Notes: generated from the letters alone by a model not told the origin. A stretch of DNA of 64,000 bases from Agromyces subbeticus DSM 16689 (GCF_000421565.1 NZ_ATXG01000013.1:78146-142145); one strand, 5' to 3'; counted from the first letter of the stretch, positions 35,485-44,344 are shown. Program-made: numbers and translations.

Positions 35485-35526
35485 GATCGTGCCTTCTCTT
35501 CGTTGAGCGGATGCCGCGGGGTGGCG

Positions 35527-35553
35527 GGTCTCGATACGCTTCGCTACTCGACC
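35527..35553 (-). repeat. 27-bp Microbacteriaceae-type repeat overlapping the end of hpaE
   Basis: On the plus strand it begins GGTCTCGATACGC and ends GCTACTCGACC. It supplies the hpaE stop codon (TAG at 35544-35546) and its last residues, Pro-Val-Glu. The same end sequences recur at 60624-60716 and, in altered form, at 62317-62351. Confidence 0.7.
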
Positions 35554-37046
35554 GGCGAGGCGCCGAAGCGCGGCGAGTGCGCCTCGTTGAGCGTGATGTG
35601 CACGGCCTGCTGGTCGGTGTAGAAGTCGATCGAGCGGTAGCCGCCCTCGTGCCCGAGACCCGAGGCCTTGACGCCGCCGAACGGGGTGCGCAGGTCGCGC
35701 ACGTTGTTCGAGTTGAGCCACACCATGCCGGCCTCGACCGACTGCGCGAAGTTGTGCGCGCGCTTCAGGTTGTTGGTCCAGATGTAGGCGGCGAGCCCGT
35801 AGCGCGTGTTGTTCGCGAGCTCGAGCGCCTCCTCGTCGGTGTCGAACGGCGTGATGGCGACGACGGGGCCGAAAATCTCCTCCTGGAAGATCCGGGCGTC
35901 AGGTGCGACATCCGCGAACACCGTGGGCGCGACGTAATTGCCCTGCTCGAGGCCCTCGGGCCGGCCGCCGCCGGCGACGAGGCGCGCCTCGGCCTTGCCG
36001 ATCTCGACGTATCTCATGACCTTGTCGTAGTGCTCGGGGTGCACGAGCGCGCCGACCTCGGTCGCGGGATCGTGGGGGTCGCCGACCACGATGCTTCGAG
36101 CGCGCTCGGCGTAGCGGGCGACGAAGTCGTCGTAGATCGAGCGCTCCACCAGGATGCGCGACCCGGCGGTGCAGCGCTCGCCGTTCAGCGAGAACACGCC
36201 GAAGACGGTCGCGTCGAGGGCGGCGTCGAGGTCGGCGTCGGCGAAGACGACGGCGGGCGACTTGCCGCCGAGCTCCATCGAGAGGCCCTTCAGGAACGGC
36301 GCGGCGTTGCCGAAGATGATCTGGCCGGTGCGGCTCTCGCCCGTGAAGGAGATGAGCGGTACGTCGGGGTGCTTGACGAGCGCGTCGCCCGCCTCTTCGC
36401 CGAGGCCGTTGACGAGGTTGAAGACGCCGTTGGGCACGCCCGCCTCGCGGAAGATCTCGGCCCAGAGCGACGCCGAGAGCGGCGTGAACTCGGCGGGTTT
36501 CAGCACGACGGTGTTGCCGGTCGCGAGGGCAGGGGCGAGCTTCCACGATTCGAGCATGAACGGGGTGTTCCACGGCGTGATGAGGCCGGCGACGCCGATC
36601 GGCTTGCGGTTCACGTAGTTCACCTGCCGGCCGGGCACCTTGTAGGTGTCGTCGCGCTGGGCGACGATCAGGTCGGCGAAGAAGCGGAAGTTCTCGGCGG
36701 CGCGCTGCGCCTGACCGAGCGCCTGCGTGATCGGCAACCCGGTGTCGAAGGTCTCGAGCTCGGCGAGCCGGGCGTCGCGCGACTCGACGAGGTCGGCGAC
36801 CCGGTGCAGCACGCGCGAGCGCTGGCGGGGGAGCATGCGCGGCCAGGGGCCGTCGGTGAAGGCACGGCGCGCGGCGGCGACGGCGAGGTCGATGTCGGCC
36901 TGCTGGCCCGCGGCGGCCTGCACGTACGTCTCGTTCGAGACGGGGTCGAGCACGTCGAACGTCTCGCCGCCGACGGAGTCGACGAACTCGCCGTCGATGA
37001 AGTGGCGGATGCGGTCGGGCAGGCCCTCGGGAACGTAGTGCGTCAT
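35544..37046 (-). CDS. hpaE: 5-carboxymethyl-2-hydroxymuconate semialdehyde dehydrogenase
   Basis: NAD-dependent aldehyde dehydrogenase, second step of homoprotocatechuate meta-cleavage. 500 residues, the usual length. Catalytic Cys in NGERCTAGSRILVE near residue 290, general-base Glu in MELGGKSPAVVF near 256, cofactor segments LITPWNTPFMLESWKLAPAL and FTGESRTGQIIF. C-terminal PFGGVKASGLGHEGG is standard for the family. Starts at ATG 37046, overlapping the GntR stop by 4 bp. The end of the gene lies in a repeat element. Confidence 0.93.
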   Translation of the reverse strand: MTHYVPEGLPDRIRHFIDGEFVDSVGGETFDVLDPVSNETYVQAAAGQQADIDLAVAAARRAFTDGPWPRMLPRQRSRVLHRVADLVESRDARLAELETFDTGLPITQALGQAQRAAENFRFFADLIVAQRDDTYKVPGRQVNYVNRKPIGVAGLITPWNTPFMLESWKLAPALATGNTVVLKPAEFTPLSASLWAEIFREAGVPNGVFNLVNGLGEEAGDALVKHPDVPLISFTGESRTGQIIFGNAAPFLKGLSMELGGKSPAVVFADADLDAALDATVFGVFSLNGERCTAGSRILVERSIYDDFVARYAERARSIVVGDPHDPATEVGALVHPEHYDKVMRYVEIGKAEARLVAGGGRPEGLEQGNYVAPTVFADVAPDARIFQEEIFGPVVAITPFDTDEEALELANNTRYGLAAYIWTNNLKRAHNFAQSVEAGMVWLNSNNVRDLRTPFGGVKASGLGHEGGYRSIDFYTDQQAVHITLNEAHSPRFGASPVE

Positions 37047-37771
37047 GGGGTTTCCTCGTTGCTGGTGGCGGCCAAGACCGGGGCCGCAGCGGATGCCGCG
37101 GCATCCGTCTCGCTCGAGGCCTTCTGCGCCGACTGGTAGGCGAGCACGGCGTCGAGCGTCGCCGTGCGGTGCATGCGTGCGGCGAGCTCGATCTCGAGCG
37201 GAGCGGCACCCCGCTCGATGAGCGAGACGATGCGCTCGTGCTCATCGACGGACTCGTGCGCCCGGCGCGGCACGAAGCTGAACGACGAATCGCGCAGCAC
37301 CTGCATGCGGCGCCAGCCGCGGTGCACGAGGTCGAGCAGGTGCGGGTTCGGGCACTCCTCGAAGAGCACGGCGTGGAACTCGAGGTTCAGTTCGGTGAAG
37401 CGGTGCGGGTCGAACTCGTCGAGCGTGCGCCGCATGCGTTCGTTGATCTCGCGCGCTCGCCGAAGGTGGTCGGCGGTCAGGTGCGGCGCCGACAGCGACG
37501 TCGCGGCGCCCTCGACGATCGAGAGCGTCTGCATGGTGTGCAGGTACTCGGTCTCGTTGATGAGCGCGACCTGCGCCCCGACATTGCGCTCGAAGGTCAC
37601 GAGGCCCTCGGCCTCGAGCCGCCTGATCGCCTCGCGCACGGGCACGACGCTCACGTCGAGCTCGCGCGCGATCGAGCCGAGCACGAGGCGATACCCGGGC
37701 ACGTAGCGGCCGCCGTCGATTCGTTCGCGCAAGAAGCGGTACGCCAGCTGCGACTTGCTCTCGACGCTCAT
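37043..37771 (-). CDS. GntR family regulator (FCD/FadR subfamily)
   Basis: 242 residues. Winged HTH SKSQLAYRFLRERIDGG through LDVSVVPVREAIRRLEAEGL, then an all-helical FCD effector domain with His/Asp metal ligands (LNLEFHAVLFEE, HESVDEHERIV, ARMHRTATLDAV). Embedded between the FAH-RraA gene and hpaE with ATGA overlaps on both sides, so it probably represses its own hpa operon and responds to a pathway intermediate. The Ala-rich C-terminus is low complexity. Confidence 0.9.
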   Translation of the reverse strand: MSVESKSQLAYRFLRERIDGGRYVPGYRLVLGSIARELDVSVVPVREAIRRLEAEGLVTFERNVGAQVALINETEYLHTMQTLSIVEGAATSLSAPHLTADHLRRAREINERMRRTLDEFDPHRFTELNLEFHAVLFEECPNPHLLDLVHRGWRRMQVLRDSSFSFVPRRAHESVDEHERIVSLIERGAAPLEIELAARMHRTATLDAVLAYQSAQKASSETDAAASAAAPVLAATSNEETP

Positions 37772-39309
37772 CGTGCGCCGCCCTCGGCGCGGTAGGTCGC
37801 GAGCCACTCGGCGTTCATGGGGAACAAGCCGTCGACGGATGCCCCGGCCGCCACCTGCTCGGCGACCCACGCCTCCTGTCGCTCCTGCTCGACCGCCTCG
37901 GCGACGACCTCTTCGACGAGCTGCGGCGGAATGACGATGACGCCGTCGCCGTCGCCCACGATGACGTCGCCCGGCTGCACCGCCGCGCCGCCGCAGGCGA
38001 TCGTGACGTCGACCTCCCACGGCACGTGCTTGCGGCCGAGCACGCTCGGGTGCGGGCCTTGCGAGAACACCGGGATCTCGAACCCGGCGACGGCGTCGAA
38101 GTCGCGCACTCCGCCATCGGTGACGATGCCGGCGGCGCCGCGCACCTGGGCGCGCAGGGCGAGCACGTCGCCGACGGTGCCGGTGCCGCGCTCGCCGCGG
38201 GCGTCGATGACGAGCACCTCGCCGGGGGCGACGGTGTCGAACGCGAGCTTCTGCGCGTTGAAGCCGCCGCCGTGGCTCTGGAACAGATCGGGCCGGAACG
38301 GGATGAAGCGCAGGGTCTTCGCGACACCGACGATGCGGTCGCCCGCGTGGTTGGCGTGCACGCCCTCGATGAAGATGTCGTGGTAGCCGCGCTTGCGGAG
38401 CGCGACCGAGAGCGTCGCGACGGCGACCGCGCCGATCGCGGCCTTCAGCTCGTCGGTGAGCACGAACTCGTCGCTCCTTGAGCCTGTCGAAGGGAGCTCG
38501 CCTGATGCGCCCGCCGCGACAGGCTCAGTGAGCGAGCCGGGTGTCGAAGCACGCCCCGTTGCGACGGCGGTGGCGAGCTCCTCCTCGGAGCCCCACGCCT
38601 CGACGCGCTGGAGTTCGTCGACCGCGGGTTTCGCACCGAAGTCGGCGAACGCTGCGTTGCCGGCCGTCACGGTGGTCACGAGCCGGCGACTGCTCGGCGC
38701 GCCCGGCGCATCCGGCGCATCGACCTCGACCTCGACGACATCGCCCGGCACGACGACCGATGAGCCCGCGGGCGTGCCCGTGAGAATCACGTCGCCGGTC
38801 TCGAGGGTCAGGTGCTGCGAGAGGTCGGCGACGAGCCGGCCGAAGGAGAAGAGCAGGGTGTCGCTCGTGTCGTCTTGCACGAGGGCCCCGTTGACCCAGG
38901 TGCGCACGCGCAGACCGTCCGGCGTGACCGAAGTTGCCGGGATCAGCCGTGGACCGAGCGGCGTGAACCCGTCGCCACCCTTCGACCGCAGGTTCGAGCC
39001 CTTGTCGGCGGAGCGCAGGTCGTAGAGGCCGAAGTCGTTGGCAGCGGTGACGGATGCCACGTGGCCCCAGCCCTCGTCGGGGGAGACGCGTCGTGCCGGC
39101 TCGCCGATGACGATGGCGATCTCGCCCTCGAAGGCGAGCAACTCGGTGCCGGCTGGGCGCTCGATCGTGCCGCCGGTCGCTGCGATCGACGACGCCGGTT
39201 TCAGGAAGTAGCTCGGCTGGGTCGGTGTACGACCCCGTTGAGCCGCACGGGACGGGTAGTTGAGGTGCACGGCGATGATCTTGCCGGGTGCGGGAATGCC
39301 GTCGGTCAT
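37768..39309 (-). CDS. HpaG-like fumarylacetoacetate-hydrolase domain fused to an RraA-like domain
   Basis: 513-residue fusion. Residues about 10-245 are a FAH-family domain: YFLKPASSIAATGG, ELLAFEGEIAIVIG with the metal Glu pair, ANDFGLYDLRSADKGSN, and LTLETGDVILTGTPAG. Residues about 290-500 are RraA-like: GDRIVGVAKTLRF, GEVLVIDARGERGTGTVGD, GIVTDGGVRD and GDVIVGDGDGVIVIP. In the E. coli pathway HpaG, two FAH domains decarboxylate and isomerise 5-oxopent-3-ene-1,2,5-tricarboxylate; here RraA replaces one of them. RraA relatives include decarboxylase-aldolases. The linker (about 258-280) is encoded by a palindromic repeat. First gene of a transcript with a GTATA-rich upstream site. Confidence 0.85.
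   Translation of the reverse strand: MTDGIPAPGKIIAVHLNYPSRAAQRGRTPTQPSYFLKPASSIAATGGTIERPAGTELLAFEGEIAIVIGEPARRVSPDEGWGHVASVTAANDFGLYDLRSADKGSNLRSKGGDGFTPLGPRLIPATSVTPDGLRVRTWVNGALVQDDTSDTLLFSFGRLVADLSQHLTLETGDVILTGTPAGSSVVVPGDVVEVEVDAPDAPGAPSSRRLVTTVTAGNAAFADFGAKPAVDELQRVEAWGSEEELATAVATGRASTPGSLTEPVAAGASGELPSTGSRSDEFVLTDELKAAIGAVAVATLSVALRKRGYHDIFIEGVHANHAGDRIVGVAKTLRFIPFRPDLFQSHGGGFNAQKLAFDTVAPGEVLVIDARGERGTGTVGDVLALRAQVRGAAGIVTDGGVRDFDAVAGFEIPVFSQGPHPSVLGRKHVPWEVDVTIACGGAAVQPGDVIVGDGDGVIVIPPQLVEEVVAEAVEQERQEAWVAEQVAAGASVDGLFPMNAEWLATYRAEGGAR
38473..38533. repeat. Inverted repeat pair inside the FAH-RraA linker
   Basis: GCTCCTTGAGCCTGTCG (38473-38489) and CGACAGGCTCAGTGAGC (38517-38533) are inverted copies with two mismatches. 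The unit CTTCGACAGGCTCA is a widespread intergenic repeat in high-GC bacteria; here it lies in frame between two protein domains and encodes a Ser/Thr/Pro/Gly-rich linker. Confidence 0.7.
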
Positions 39310-39340
39310 CGACGTCGTCGTCTCTGCATATTTGAAATAA

Positions 39341-39351
39341 TATACGATCGC
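39341..39351 (-). promoter_or_regulatory. Candidate GntR half-operator and -10 region of the FAH-RraA gene
   Basis: TATACGATCGC (plus strand), 32 bp before the ATG at 39309, lies in an unusually A+T-rich patch (39328-39345). On the minus strand it reads GCGATCGTATATT, where TATATT could be the -10 box. The shared core TCGTATA recurs at the hpaH promoter. Confidence 0.4.
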
Positions 39352-39443
39352 TGAGTTCGTGTCGAGTGGTGTTGTCGAGTGGGCGACCTCGGCGAGAACT
39401 CGCCGCTACCCTTTGCCAGGGTCGCCCACTCGATCGCGGGTTG

Positions 39444-40253
39444 TCAGTAGCTCTCGGTGGGGGCGGCGGCATTCACTGCGCCGAAGCGATCGGCGAGCGC
39501 CTCGGTGGCGCGGGCGAGCAGCGCGACATCGGCGCCGACGAGCACGAACGCCGCGCCGGCCGCTGCGTAGCGGTCGGCCGCAGCCGGAGCGAAGGCGTTG
39601 ACGCCGGCGGGCTTGCCCGCGGCTCGTGCGGCGTCGATCGAGCGCAGCACGCCCGCGACGACGTCGGGGTGCTCCTGCTGGCCGATGAGCCCCATCGAGG
39701 CGGCGAGGTCGGCCGGACCGATGAGGATGCCGTCGACCCCGTCGACCGCGGCGATCCGCTCGACCTGGGCGAGCGCGGCCGCCGACTCGATCTGCACGAA
39801 GAGCGACACGGTCGACGACGCCTCGGTGAGGTAGTTCTCGACCCGGTTCCAGCGCGATGCGCGAGCGAGCGCGCTGCCGACCCCGCGAATGCCGTGCGGC
39901 GGATAGCGCACCGCGCGAACCATCGCCTCGGCGTGCTCGACCGAGTCGACCATCGGGATGAGCAGGTTCTGCACCCCGATGTCGAGGTACTGCTTGATCA
40001 CGACCGGGTCGCCGAACGGCGGTCGCACGAGCGGCGCGACGGGGTAGGCGGCGACGGCCTGCAGCTGCGCGAGGATCGTCTCGAGGCTGTTCGGCGAGTG
40101 TTCGGCGTCGATGAGCACGACGTCGAGGCCGCTGCCGGCCACGATCTCGGCGTTGACGGCGCTGCCCGAGCACACCCATGCCCCGAACTGCGTGCGATCG
40201 GATGCCGCGATCCGCGCGCCGAGCGTCGGCGGCAGGGTCATTCGAATCGGCAT
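39444..40253 (-). CDS. hpaI: HpaI-type 2-oxo-hept-ene-dioate aldolase
   Basis: Class II, metal-dependent aldolase that splits 4-hydroxy-2-oxo-heptane-1,7-dioate into pyruvate and succinate semialdehyde. 269 residues from ATG 40253, which has GGGAG 8 nt upstream; ATG 40241, in the ATGA overlap with the hpaH stop, is the alternative. Signature segments: VVLIDAEHSPN (metal/base His), RYPPHGIRGVGSALARASRW, FVQIESAAAL (metal Glu) and GILIGPADLAASMG. Close over its whole length to E. coli HpaI. Confidence 0.93.
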   Translation of the reverse strand: MPIRMTLPPTLGARIAASDRTQFGAWVCSGSAVNAEIVAGSGLDVVLIDAEHSPNSLETILAQLQAVAAYPVAPLVRPPFGDPVVIKQYLDIGVQNLLIPMVDSVEHAEAMVRAVRYPPHGIRGVGSALARASRWNRVENYLTEASSTVSLFVQIESAAALAQVERIAAVDGVDGILIGPADLAASMGLIGQQEHPDVVAGVLRSIDAARAAGKPAGVNAFAPAAADRYAAAGAAFVLVGADVALLARATEALADRFGAVNAAAPTESY

Positions 40254-41035
40254 GTGACGGCTCCCAGGTCTCGGTAGTCGGCGTGCACGGTGTCGCCGCG
40301 CTCGACCCACATCGGACGGGTGAACGAACCCGCGAGGATGATCTGGCCCGCCTCGAGCGACTGGTCGTGCTGGGCGAGCTTGTTCGCGAGCCAGGCGACG
40401 CCCAGCGCCGGGTGTCCGAGCACCGCTGCGGCGACGCCCGACTCCTCGATCGTCTGGTTGCGGGAGAGCAGGGCCGAGACCCAGCGCAGGTCGACCTCGT
40501 CGACCTTCACGGGCCGGCCGCCGAGCACCATCGCGCCCATCGCGGCGTTGTCGCTGATCGTGTCGACGATCGTGCGGCCCGTCATCTCGATGTGCGAGTT
40601 GAGGATCTCGAGAGCCGGCACGACGTAGGCCGTGGCGTCGAGCACGTCGAAGATCGTGACATCCGGCCCTTGGAGCGGCTTCTCGAGCACGAAGGCGAGT
40701 TCGACCTCGACGCGCACGTTCGAGAAGCGGTCGAACTCGACGGATGCCCCGGAGTCGATCACCATGTCATCGAAGATGACGCCGTAGTCGGGCTCGGTGA
40801 TTCCGGTCGCGACCTGCATGACCTTCGAGGTGAGGCCGATCTTGCGGCCGATGATGCGCCGCCCGGCGGCGGCGCGGCGCTCGGCCCACAGGTGCTGCAC
40901 GGCGTAGGCGTCGTCGACGGTCATGTCGGGATTCCGGGCCGTGAGCAGCGGCACGATCGTGCGATCGCGGTCGGCCGCGACGAGTTCGTCGGCGATCTCT
41001 GCGATGCGTGCTGGTTCGAGCAAGCGCGGCTCCAC
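40238..41035 (-). CDS. hpaH: 2-oxo-hept-3-ene-1,7-dioate hydratase
   Basis: Hydrates the decarboxylated ring-fission product before the HpaI aldolase step. From GTG 41035 it has 265 residues and aligns end to end with E. coli HpaH (267): MTVDDAYAVQHLWAERRAA, IGRKIGLTSKVMQVATGI, VRVEVELAFVLEKPLQGP, FDTISDNAA-like DTISDNAAMGAMVLGGRP, LGHPALGVAWLANKLA. In-frame starts at 41071 (GTG) and 41101 (ATG) exist, but they lie across or upstream of the palindrome TCGTATACGA, so the shorter start is preferred. Overlaps hpaI by 16 bp. Confidence 0.9.
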   Translation of the reverse strand: MEPRLLEPARIAEIADELVAADRDRTIVPLLTARNPDMTVDDAYAVQHLWAERRAAAGRRIIGRKIGLTSKVMQVATGITEPDYGVIFDDMVIDSGASVEFDRFSNVRVEVELAFVLEKPLQGPDVTIFDVLDATAYVVPALEILNSHIEMTGRTIVDTISDNAAMGAMVLGGRPVKVDEVDLRWVSALLSRNQTIEESGVAAAVLGHPALGVAWLANKLAQHDQSLEAGQIILAGSFTRPMWVERGDTVHADYRDLGAVTCRFE

Positions 41036-41058
41036 TTCGTTGTCAGGACTCGCTGCGA

Positions 41059-41068
41059 TCGTATACGA
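41059..41068. promoter_or_regulatory. Palindromic operator candidate for the hpa regulator
   Basis: TCGTATACGA is a perfect 10-bp palindrome 24 bp before the hpaH GTG, similar to the GTATAC-centred sites known for FCD-type GntR regulators. Next to it are inverted copies ACACCGG (41068-41074) and CCGGTGT (41082-41088). It also faces the divergent NIPSNAP gene. Confidence 0.5.
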
Positions 41069-41137
41069 CACCGGTTCGCCACCGGTGTCGAAGCCGGTCA
41101 TGAGCGGTTGCCGCGGCGCGCACGGCAGAATGGGCGG

Positions 41138-41446
41138 GTGAAGACGATCCAGTTGCGCCGATACACCCTTGTCGATGGTCAGTACGATGCGTTCGTCGAG
41201 TGGTGGCAGCGCTGGATGCCCGGCGTGCGACCAGCGGCCGGGTTCGCGATCGAGTTCGCCTACGGCCTGCGCGAATCGAACGAGTTCGTCTGGGCGGTGA
41301 GCGCACCCGGTGATCGCGACGAGTTCACGCGTCTCGAGCAGGCGTACCTCGCCTCGCCCGAGCGCGCCGCGGCCTTCGACGGGGTGCCGCAGCGGGTCGC
41401 GAGCTCCGACATCGGGTTCGTCGACGACGTGCCGCCGGCCGGCTGA
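41138..41446 (+). CDS. NIPSNAP family protein
   Basis: 102-residue ferredoxin-like dimeric alpha/beta-barrel protein: KTIQLRRYTLVDGQYDAFVEWW, WAVSAPGDRDEFTRLEQAYLAS and PQRVASSDIGFVDD match NIPSNAP domain proteins, which bind or turn over small molecules. Start GTG 41138. It diverges from hpaH and could share its control region, but a link to aromatic catabolism is only positional. Confidence 0.8.
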   Translation: MKTIQLRRYTLVDGQYDAFVEWWQRWMPGVRPAAGFAIEFAYGLRESNEFVWAVSAPGDRDEFTRLEQAYLASPERAAAFDGVPQRVASSDIGFVDDVPPAG

Positions 41447-41546
41447 ACGCGGGCTCAGCCGAACACCGTAGAATTCACGGCATCCCCTGAAGATTTGACG
41501 TGGTCGACGCTGCCCACCTGCACGCGCTCGACCGAGAAGGAAGACC

Positions 41547-43040
41547 GTGAGCAACGAGTTCGACGCCCGCCGCACCGAATGGATCGCCAAAGAGGAGCTC
41601 GCCGAGCGGATGATCCCGCTCATCGGCGGCCTCTACCGAGATCACGGGGTGGTGACCTCGATCCATGGGCGACGGCTCATCAACCGATCAGCGATCGCGC
41701 TGCTCAAGGCGCATCGCTTCGCGCGGCAGGCGGGTGAGGTCGAACTCGACCTCGCCGACACCATGCGCGTGCTCGAAGTGCTGCGCGACATCGCGCCCGG
41801 CCCGGCATCCGTCGACGTCGCCCGGCTCGTGGCGCGCTACGCCGACGCCGTCGGCGAGGGCGATGCCCGCGAGCTCGCCGACTTCGTGCGCGACGAGTTG
41901 GCGCCGGTCATCGCCGCCGAGGGCGAGCCCGAGGCATCCGGCACCGATGTCGTGCTCTACGGCTTCGGCCGCATCGGACGCCTGCTCGCCCGCATCCTCA
42001 TCTCGCATGCCGGCAACGGAAAGGGGCTGAGGTTGCGCGCGATCGTCGTGCGCAAGGGGTCCGACAACGATCTCGTCAAGCGCGCGAGCCTCTTGCGCCG
42101 TGACTCGGTGCACGGCCCCTTCGCCGGCACGATCGAGGTCGACGAGGTCGCGAACACGATCCTCGCCAACGGCACCCTGATCCAGGTGATCTACTCGAAT
42201 GACCCCGCGTCGATCGACTACTCGGCCTATGGCATCGACGACGCCATCGTCGTCGACAACACCGGCCGCTGGCGCGACGAGGCCGGGTTGTCGCAGCACC
42301 TGCAGTCGAAGGGCGTCTCCCGGGTGCTGCTGACCGCTCCCGGCAAGGGCGCGATCAAGAACATCGTGCACGGCATCAACCACGACGACATCGCCGAGAC
42401 CGACACGATCCTCTCAGCCGCCTCGTGCACGACGAACGCCATCACGCCCGTGCTGAAGGCGATCGACGACGCCTACGGCGTCGTGCGCGGCCACGTCGAG
42501 ACGGTGCACTCGTTCACGAACGACCAGAACCTGATCGACAACTTCCACTCGGGCGACCGGCGTGGGCGCTCGGCAGCTCTCAACATGGTCATCACCGAGA
42601 CCGGGGCCGCGAAGGCCGTCGCGAAGGCGCTGCCCTCGTTCGCCGGCAAGCTCACCGGCAGCGCCATCCGCGTGCCGACGCCCGACGTCTCGCTCGCGAT
42701 CCTGAACCTGCAGCTCGAGCGGCCCGCATCGAAGCAGCAGCTGAACCGCTACCTGCGCCAGGTCTCGCTCACCTCGCCGCTGCGCCAGCAGGTCGACTAC
42801 ATCGAGTCGCCCGAGGTGGTCTCCACCGACTTCGTCGGCTCGAACCGGGCCGGCATCGTCGACGGGCTCGCGACGATCGCCGACGGCACCGACGCGATCG
42901 TCTACGTCTGGTACGACAACGAATACGGCTACTCGTGCCAGGTCGTGCGCGTCATCGAGGCGATGGCGGGCAGCCACCCCGTCGTGCTGCCCGAGCGGCA
43001 GCCCGTCGTGCTCGAGCGCGAGGTCGTCGCCGCAGTCTGA
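41547..43040 (+). CDS. gap: Glyceraldehyde-3-phosphate dehydrogenase, long form
   Basis: 497 residues; the canonical GAPDH fold begins only near residue 134 (VVLYGFGRIGRLLARIL), after a helical N-terminal extension. Catalytic Cys in LSAASCTTNAITP near residue 293, His in VETVHSFTNDQNL, and WYDNEYGYSCQVV near the end. This extended type corresponds to the second GAPDH of corynebacteria and relatives, which is thought to serve gluconeogenesis. GTG 41547 follows GAAGGAAG. pckG, another gluconeogenic gene, is 5 kb downstream. Confidence 0.93.
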   Translation: MSNEFDARRTEWIAKEELAERMIPLIGGLYRDHGVVTSIHGRRLINRSAIALLKAHRFARQAGEVELDLADTMRVLEVLRDIAPGPASVDVARLVARYADAVGEGDARELADFVRDELAPVIAAEGEPEASGTDVVLYGFGRIGRLLARILISHAGNGKGLRLRAIVVRKGSDNDLVKRASLLRRDSVHGPFAGTIEVDEVANTILANGTLIQVIYSNDPASIDYSAYGIDDAIVVDNTGRWRDEAGLSQHLQSKGVSRVLLTAPGKGAIKNIVHGINHDDIAETDTILSAASCTTNAITPVLKAIDDAYGVVRGHVETVHSFTNDQNLIDNFHSGDRRGRSAALNMVITETGAAKAVAKALPSFAGKLTGSAIRVPTPDVSLAILNLQLERPASKQQLNRYLRQVSLTSPLRQQVDYIESPEVVSTDFVGSNRAGIVDGLATIADGTDAIVYVWYDNEYGYSCQVVRVIEAMAGSHPVVLPERQPVVLEREVVAAV

Positions 43041-43081
43041 CTCACCGTCGGGTGGCATCGAGCGGATGCCCCGGCGCAGGC

Positions 43082-43097
43082 GGATGCCCGGGCATCC
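43082..43097. other. Perfect 16-bp palindrome after gap
   Basis: GGATGCCCGGGCATCC in the 84-bp gap between gap and the thiolase gene. It is built from two inverted copies of the GGATGC word that is common throughout the window. It could be a weak terminator or a remnant repeat. Confidence 0.4.
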
Positions 43098-43124
43098 CTC
43101 GGGAGACCGTCGTAGGCTGGGAGC

Positions 43125-44300
43125 ATGAGCACCGAAGCCGTCATCGTCGACGTCGTCCGCACGCCCGTGGGCCGGGGAAAGCCCGGAGGCATCCTCTCCG
43201 AGGTGCACCCCGTCGACCTGCTCGCGGGTGTGCTCGACACGCTTGTGAACCGCAACGACCTCGACCCCGCTCTCATCGACGACGTCATCGGCGGGTGCGT
43301 CAGCCAGATCGGCGAGCAGAGCTACAACATCACCCGCAACGCCGTGCTGGCGGCCGGATTCCCCGAGAGCGTGCCGGGCACGACGATCGACCGCCAGTGC
43401 GGCTCGAGTCAGCAGGCAGCGACCTTCGCCGCGCAAGCGGTGCTCGCGGGCCAGGCCGACATCGTGATCGCCTGCGGCGTCGAGTCGATGAGCCGCGTGC
43501 GGCTCGGATCGAGCACCTCCGGCGCCGATCCCTACGGCAGCCGCATCCGCACGCGCTACCCCGACGGCCTCGTGAACCAGGGCGTCTCGGCCGAGCTCAT
43601 CGCGGCGAAGTGGGGTTTCTCGCGCGCCGAGCTCGACGACTTCGCGGCGCACTCGCACACTCTCGCCGCCGTCGCCCAATCGACCGGCGCGTTCGCGAGC
43701 GAGGTCGTGCCCGTGCCCGGCGTCGACACGCTCACCGACGAGACGGTGCGGCCCGCGACATCCGTCGATTCGCTCGCCGGCCTCAACCCGGCATTCCGCA
43801 CCGACGAACTCGCCGAGCGATTTCCCGAGATCGAGTGGCGCATCACCCCCGGCAACTCCTCGCCGCTCACCGACGGCGCCTCGGCCGCCCTCATCATGAG
43901 CGCCGAACGTGCCGAGCAACTGGGGCTGACCCCGCGGGCGCGATTCCGGGCGTTCTCGGTGGTCGGCAGCGATCCGCTGTACATGCTCACCGGCGTCATT
44001 CCGGTGACGGCGAAGGTGCTCGAGCGCGCCGGGCTCCGCCACGACGACATCGATGCCTACGAGGTCAACGAGGCGTTCGCGTCGGTGCCGCTCGCATGGC
44101 TGCGCGAGACCGGCGCGGATGCCGCGAAGCTGAACCCTCGCGGCGGCGCGATCGCCCTCGGCCACGCGCTCGGTTCATCGGGCACGCGGCTGCTCACGAC
44201 GCTCGTCAACCAGCTCGAGGCCTCGGGCGGCCGTTACGGGCTGCAGACGATGTGCGAGGGCGGCGGCATGGCGAACGCCACGATCATCGAGCGCATCTAA
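43125..44300 (+). CDS. Acetyl-CoA acetyltransferase / thiolase
   Basis: 391-residue thiolase that condenses or cleaves acyl-CoAs. Acyl-accepting Cys in [12 protein letters not shown] (about 91), active-site segment [12 protein letters not shown], His in [14 protein letters not shown] and second Cys in [11 protein letters not shown] near the C-terminus. Followed 133 bp later by an SDR of the 3-hydroxyacyl-CoA dehydrogenase type, which suggests a beta-oxidation pair, though a hairpin lies between them. Confidence 0.92.
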   Translation: MSTEAVIVDVVRTPVGRGKPGGILSEVHPVDLLAGVLDTLVNRNDLDPALIDDVIGGCVSQIGEQSYNITRNAVLAAGFPESVPGTTIDRQCGSSQQAATFAAQAVLAGQADIVIACGVESMSRVRLGSSTSGADPYGSRIRTRYPDGLVNQGVSAELIAAKWGFSRAELDDFAAHSHTLAAVAQSTGAFASEVVPVPGVDTLTDETVRPATSVDSLAGLNPAFRTDELAERFPEIEWRITPGNSSPLTDGASAALIMSAERAEQLGLTPRARFRAFSVVGSDPLYMLTGVIPVTAKVLERAGLRHDDIDAYEVNEAFASVPLAWLRETGADAAKLNPRGGAIALGHALGSSGTRLLTTLVNQLEASGGRYGLQTMCEGGGMANATIIERI

Positions 44301-44344
44301 GGCGCGTCGACGGTCGGCATGCTTGACGCTGCGCGCTGCTGAGA

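Noticed and set aside
38473..38533. Possible insertion sequence end or attachment site
   Set aside because: No transposase, no target duplication; it fits a short dispersed repeat pair instead.
34342..41035. Frameshift or missing piece in the hpa cluster
   Set aside because: All six genes have full-length frames with coupled starts and stops; absence of hpaB/C/F is a matter of gene content, not damage.
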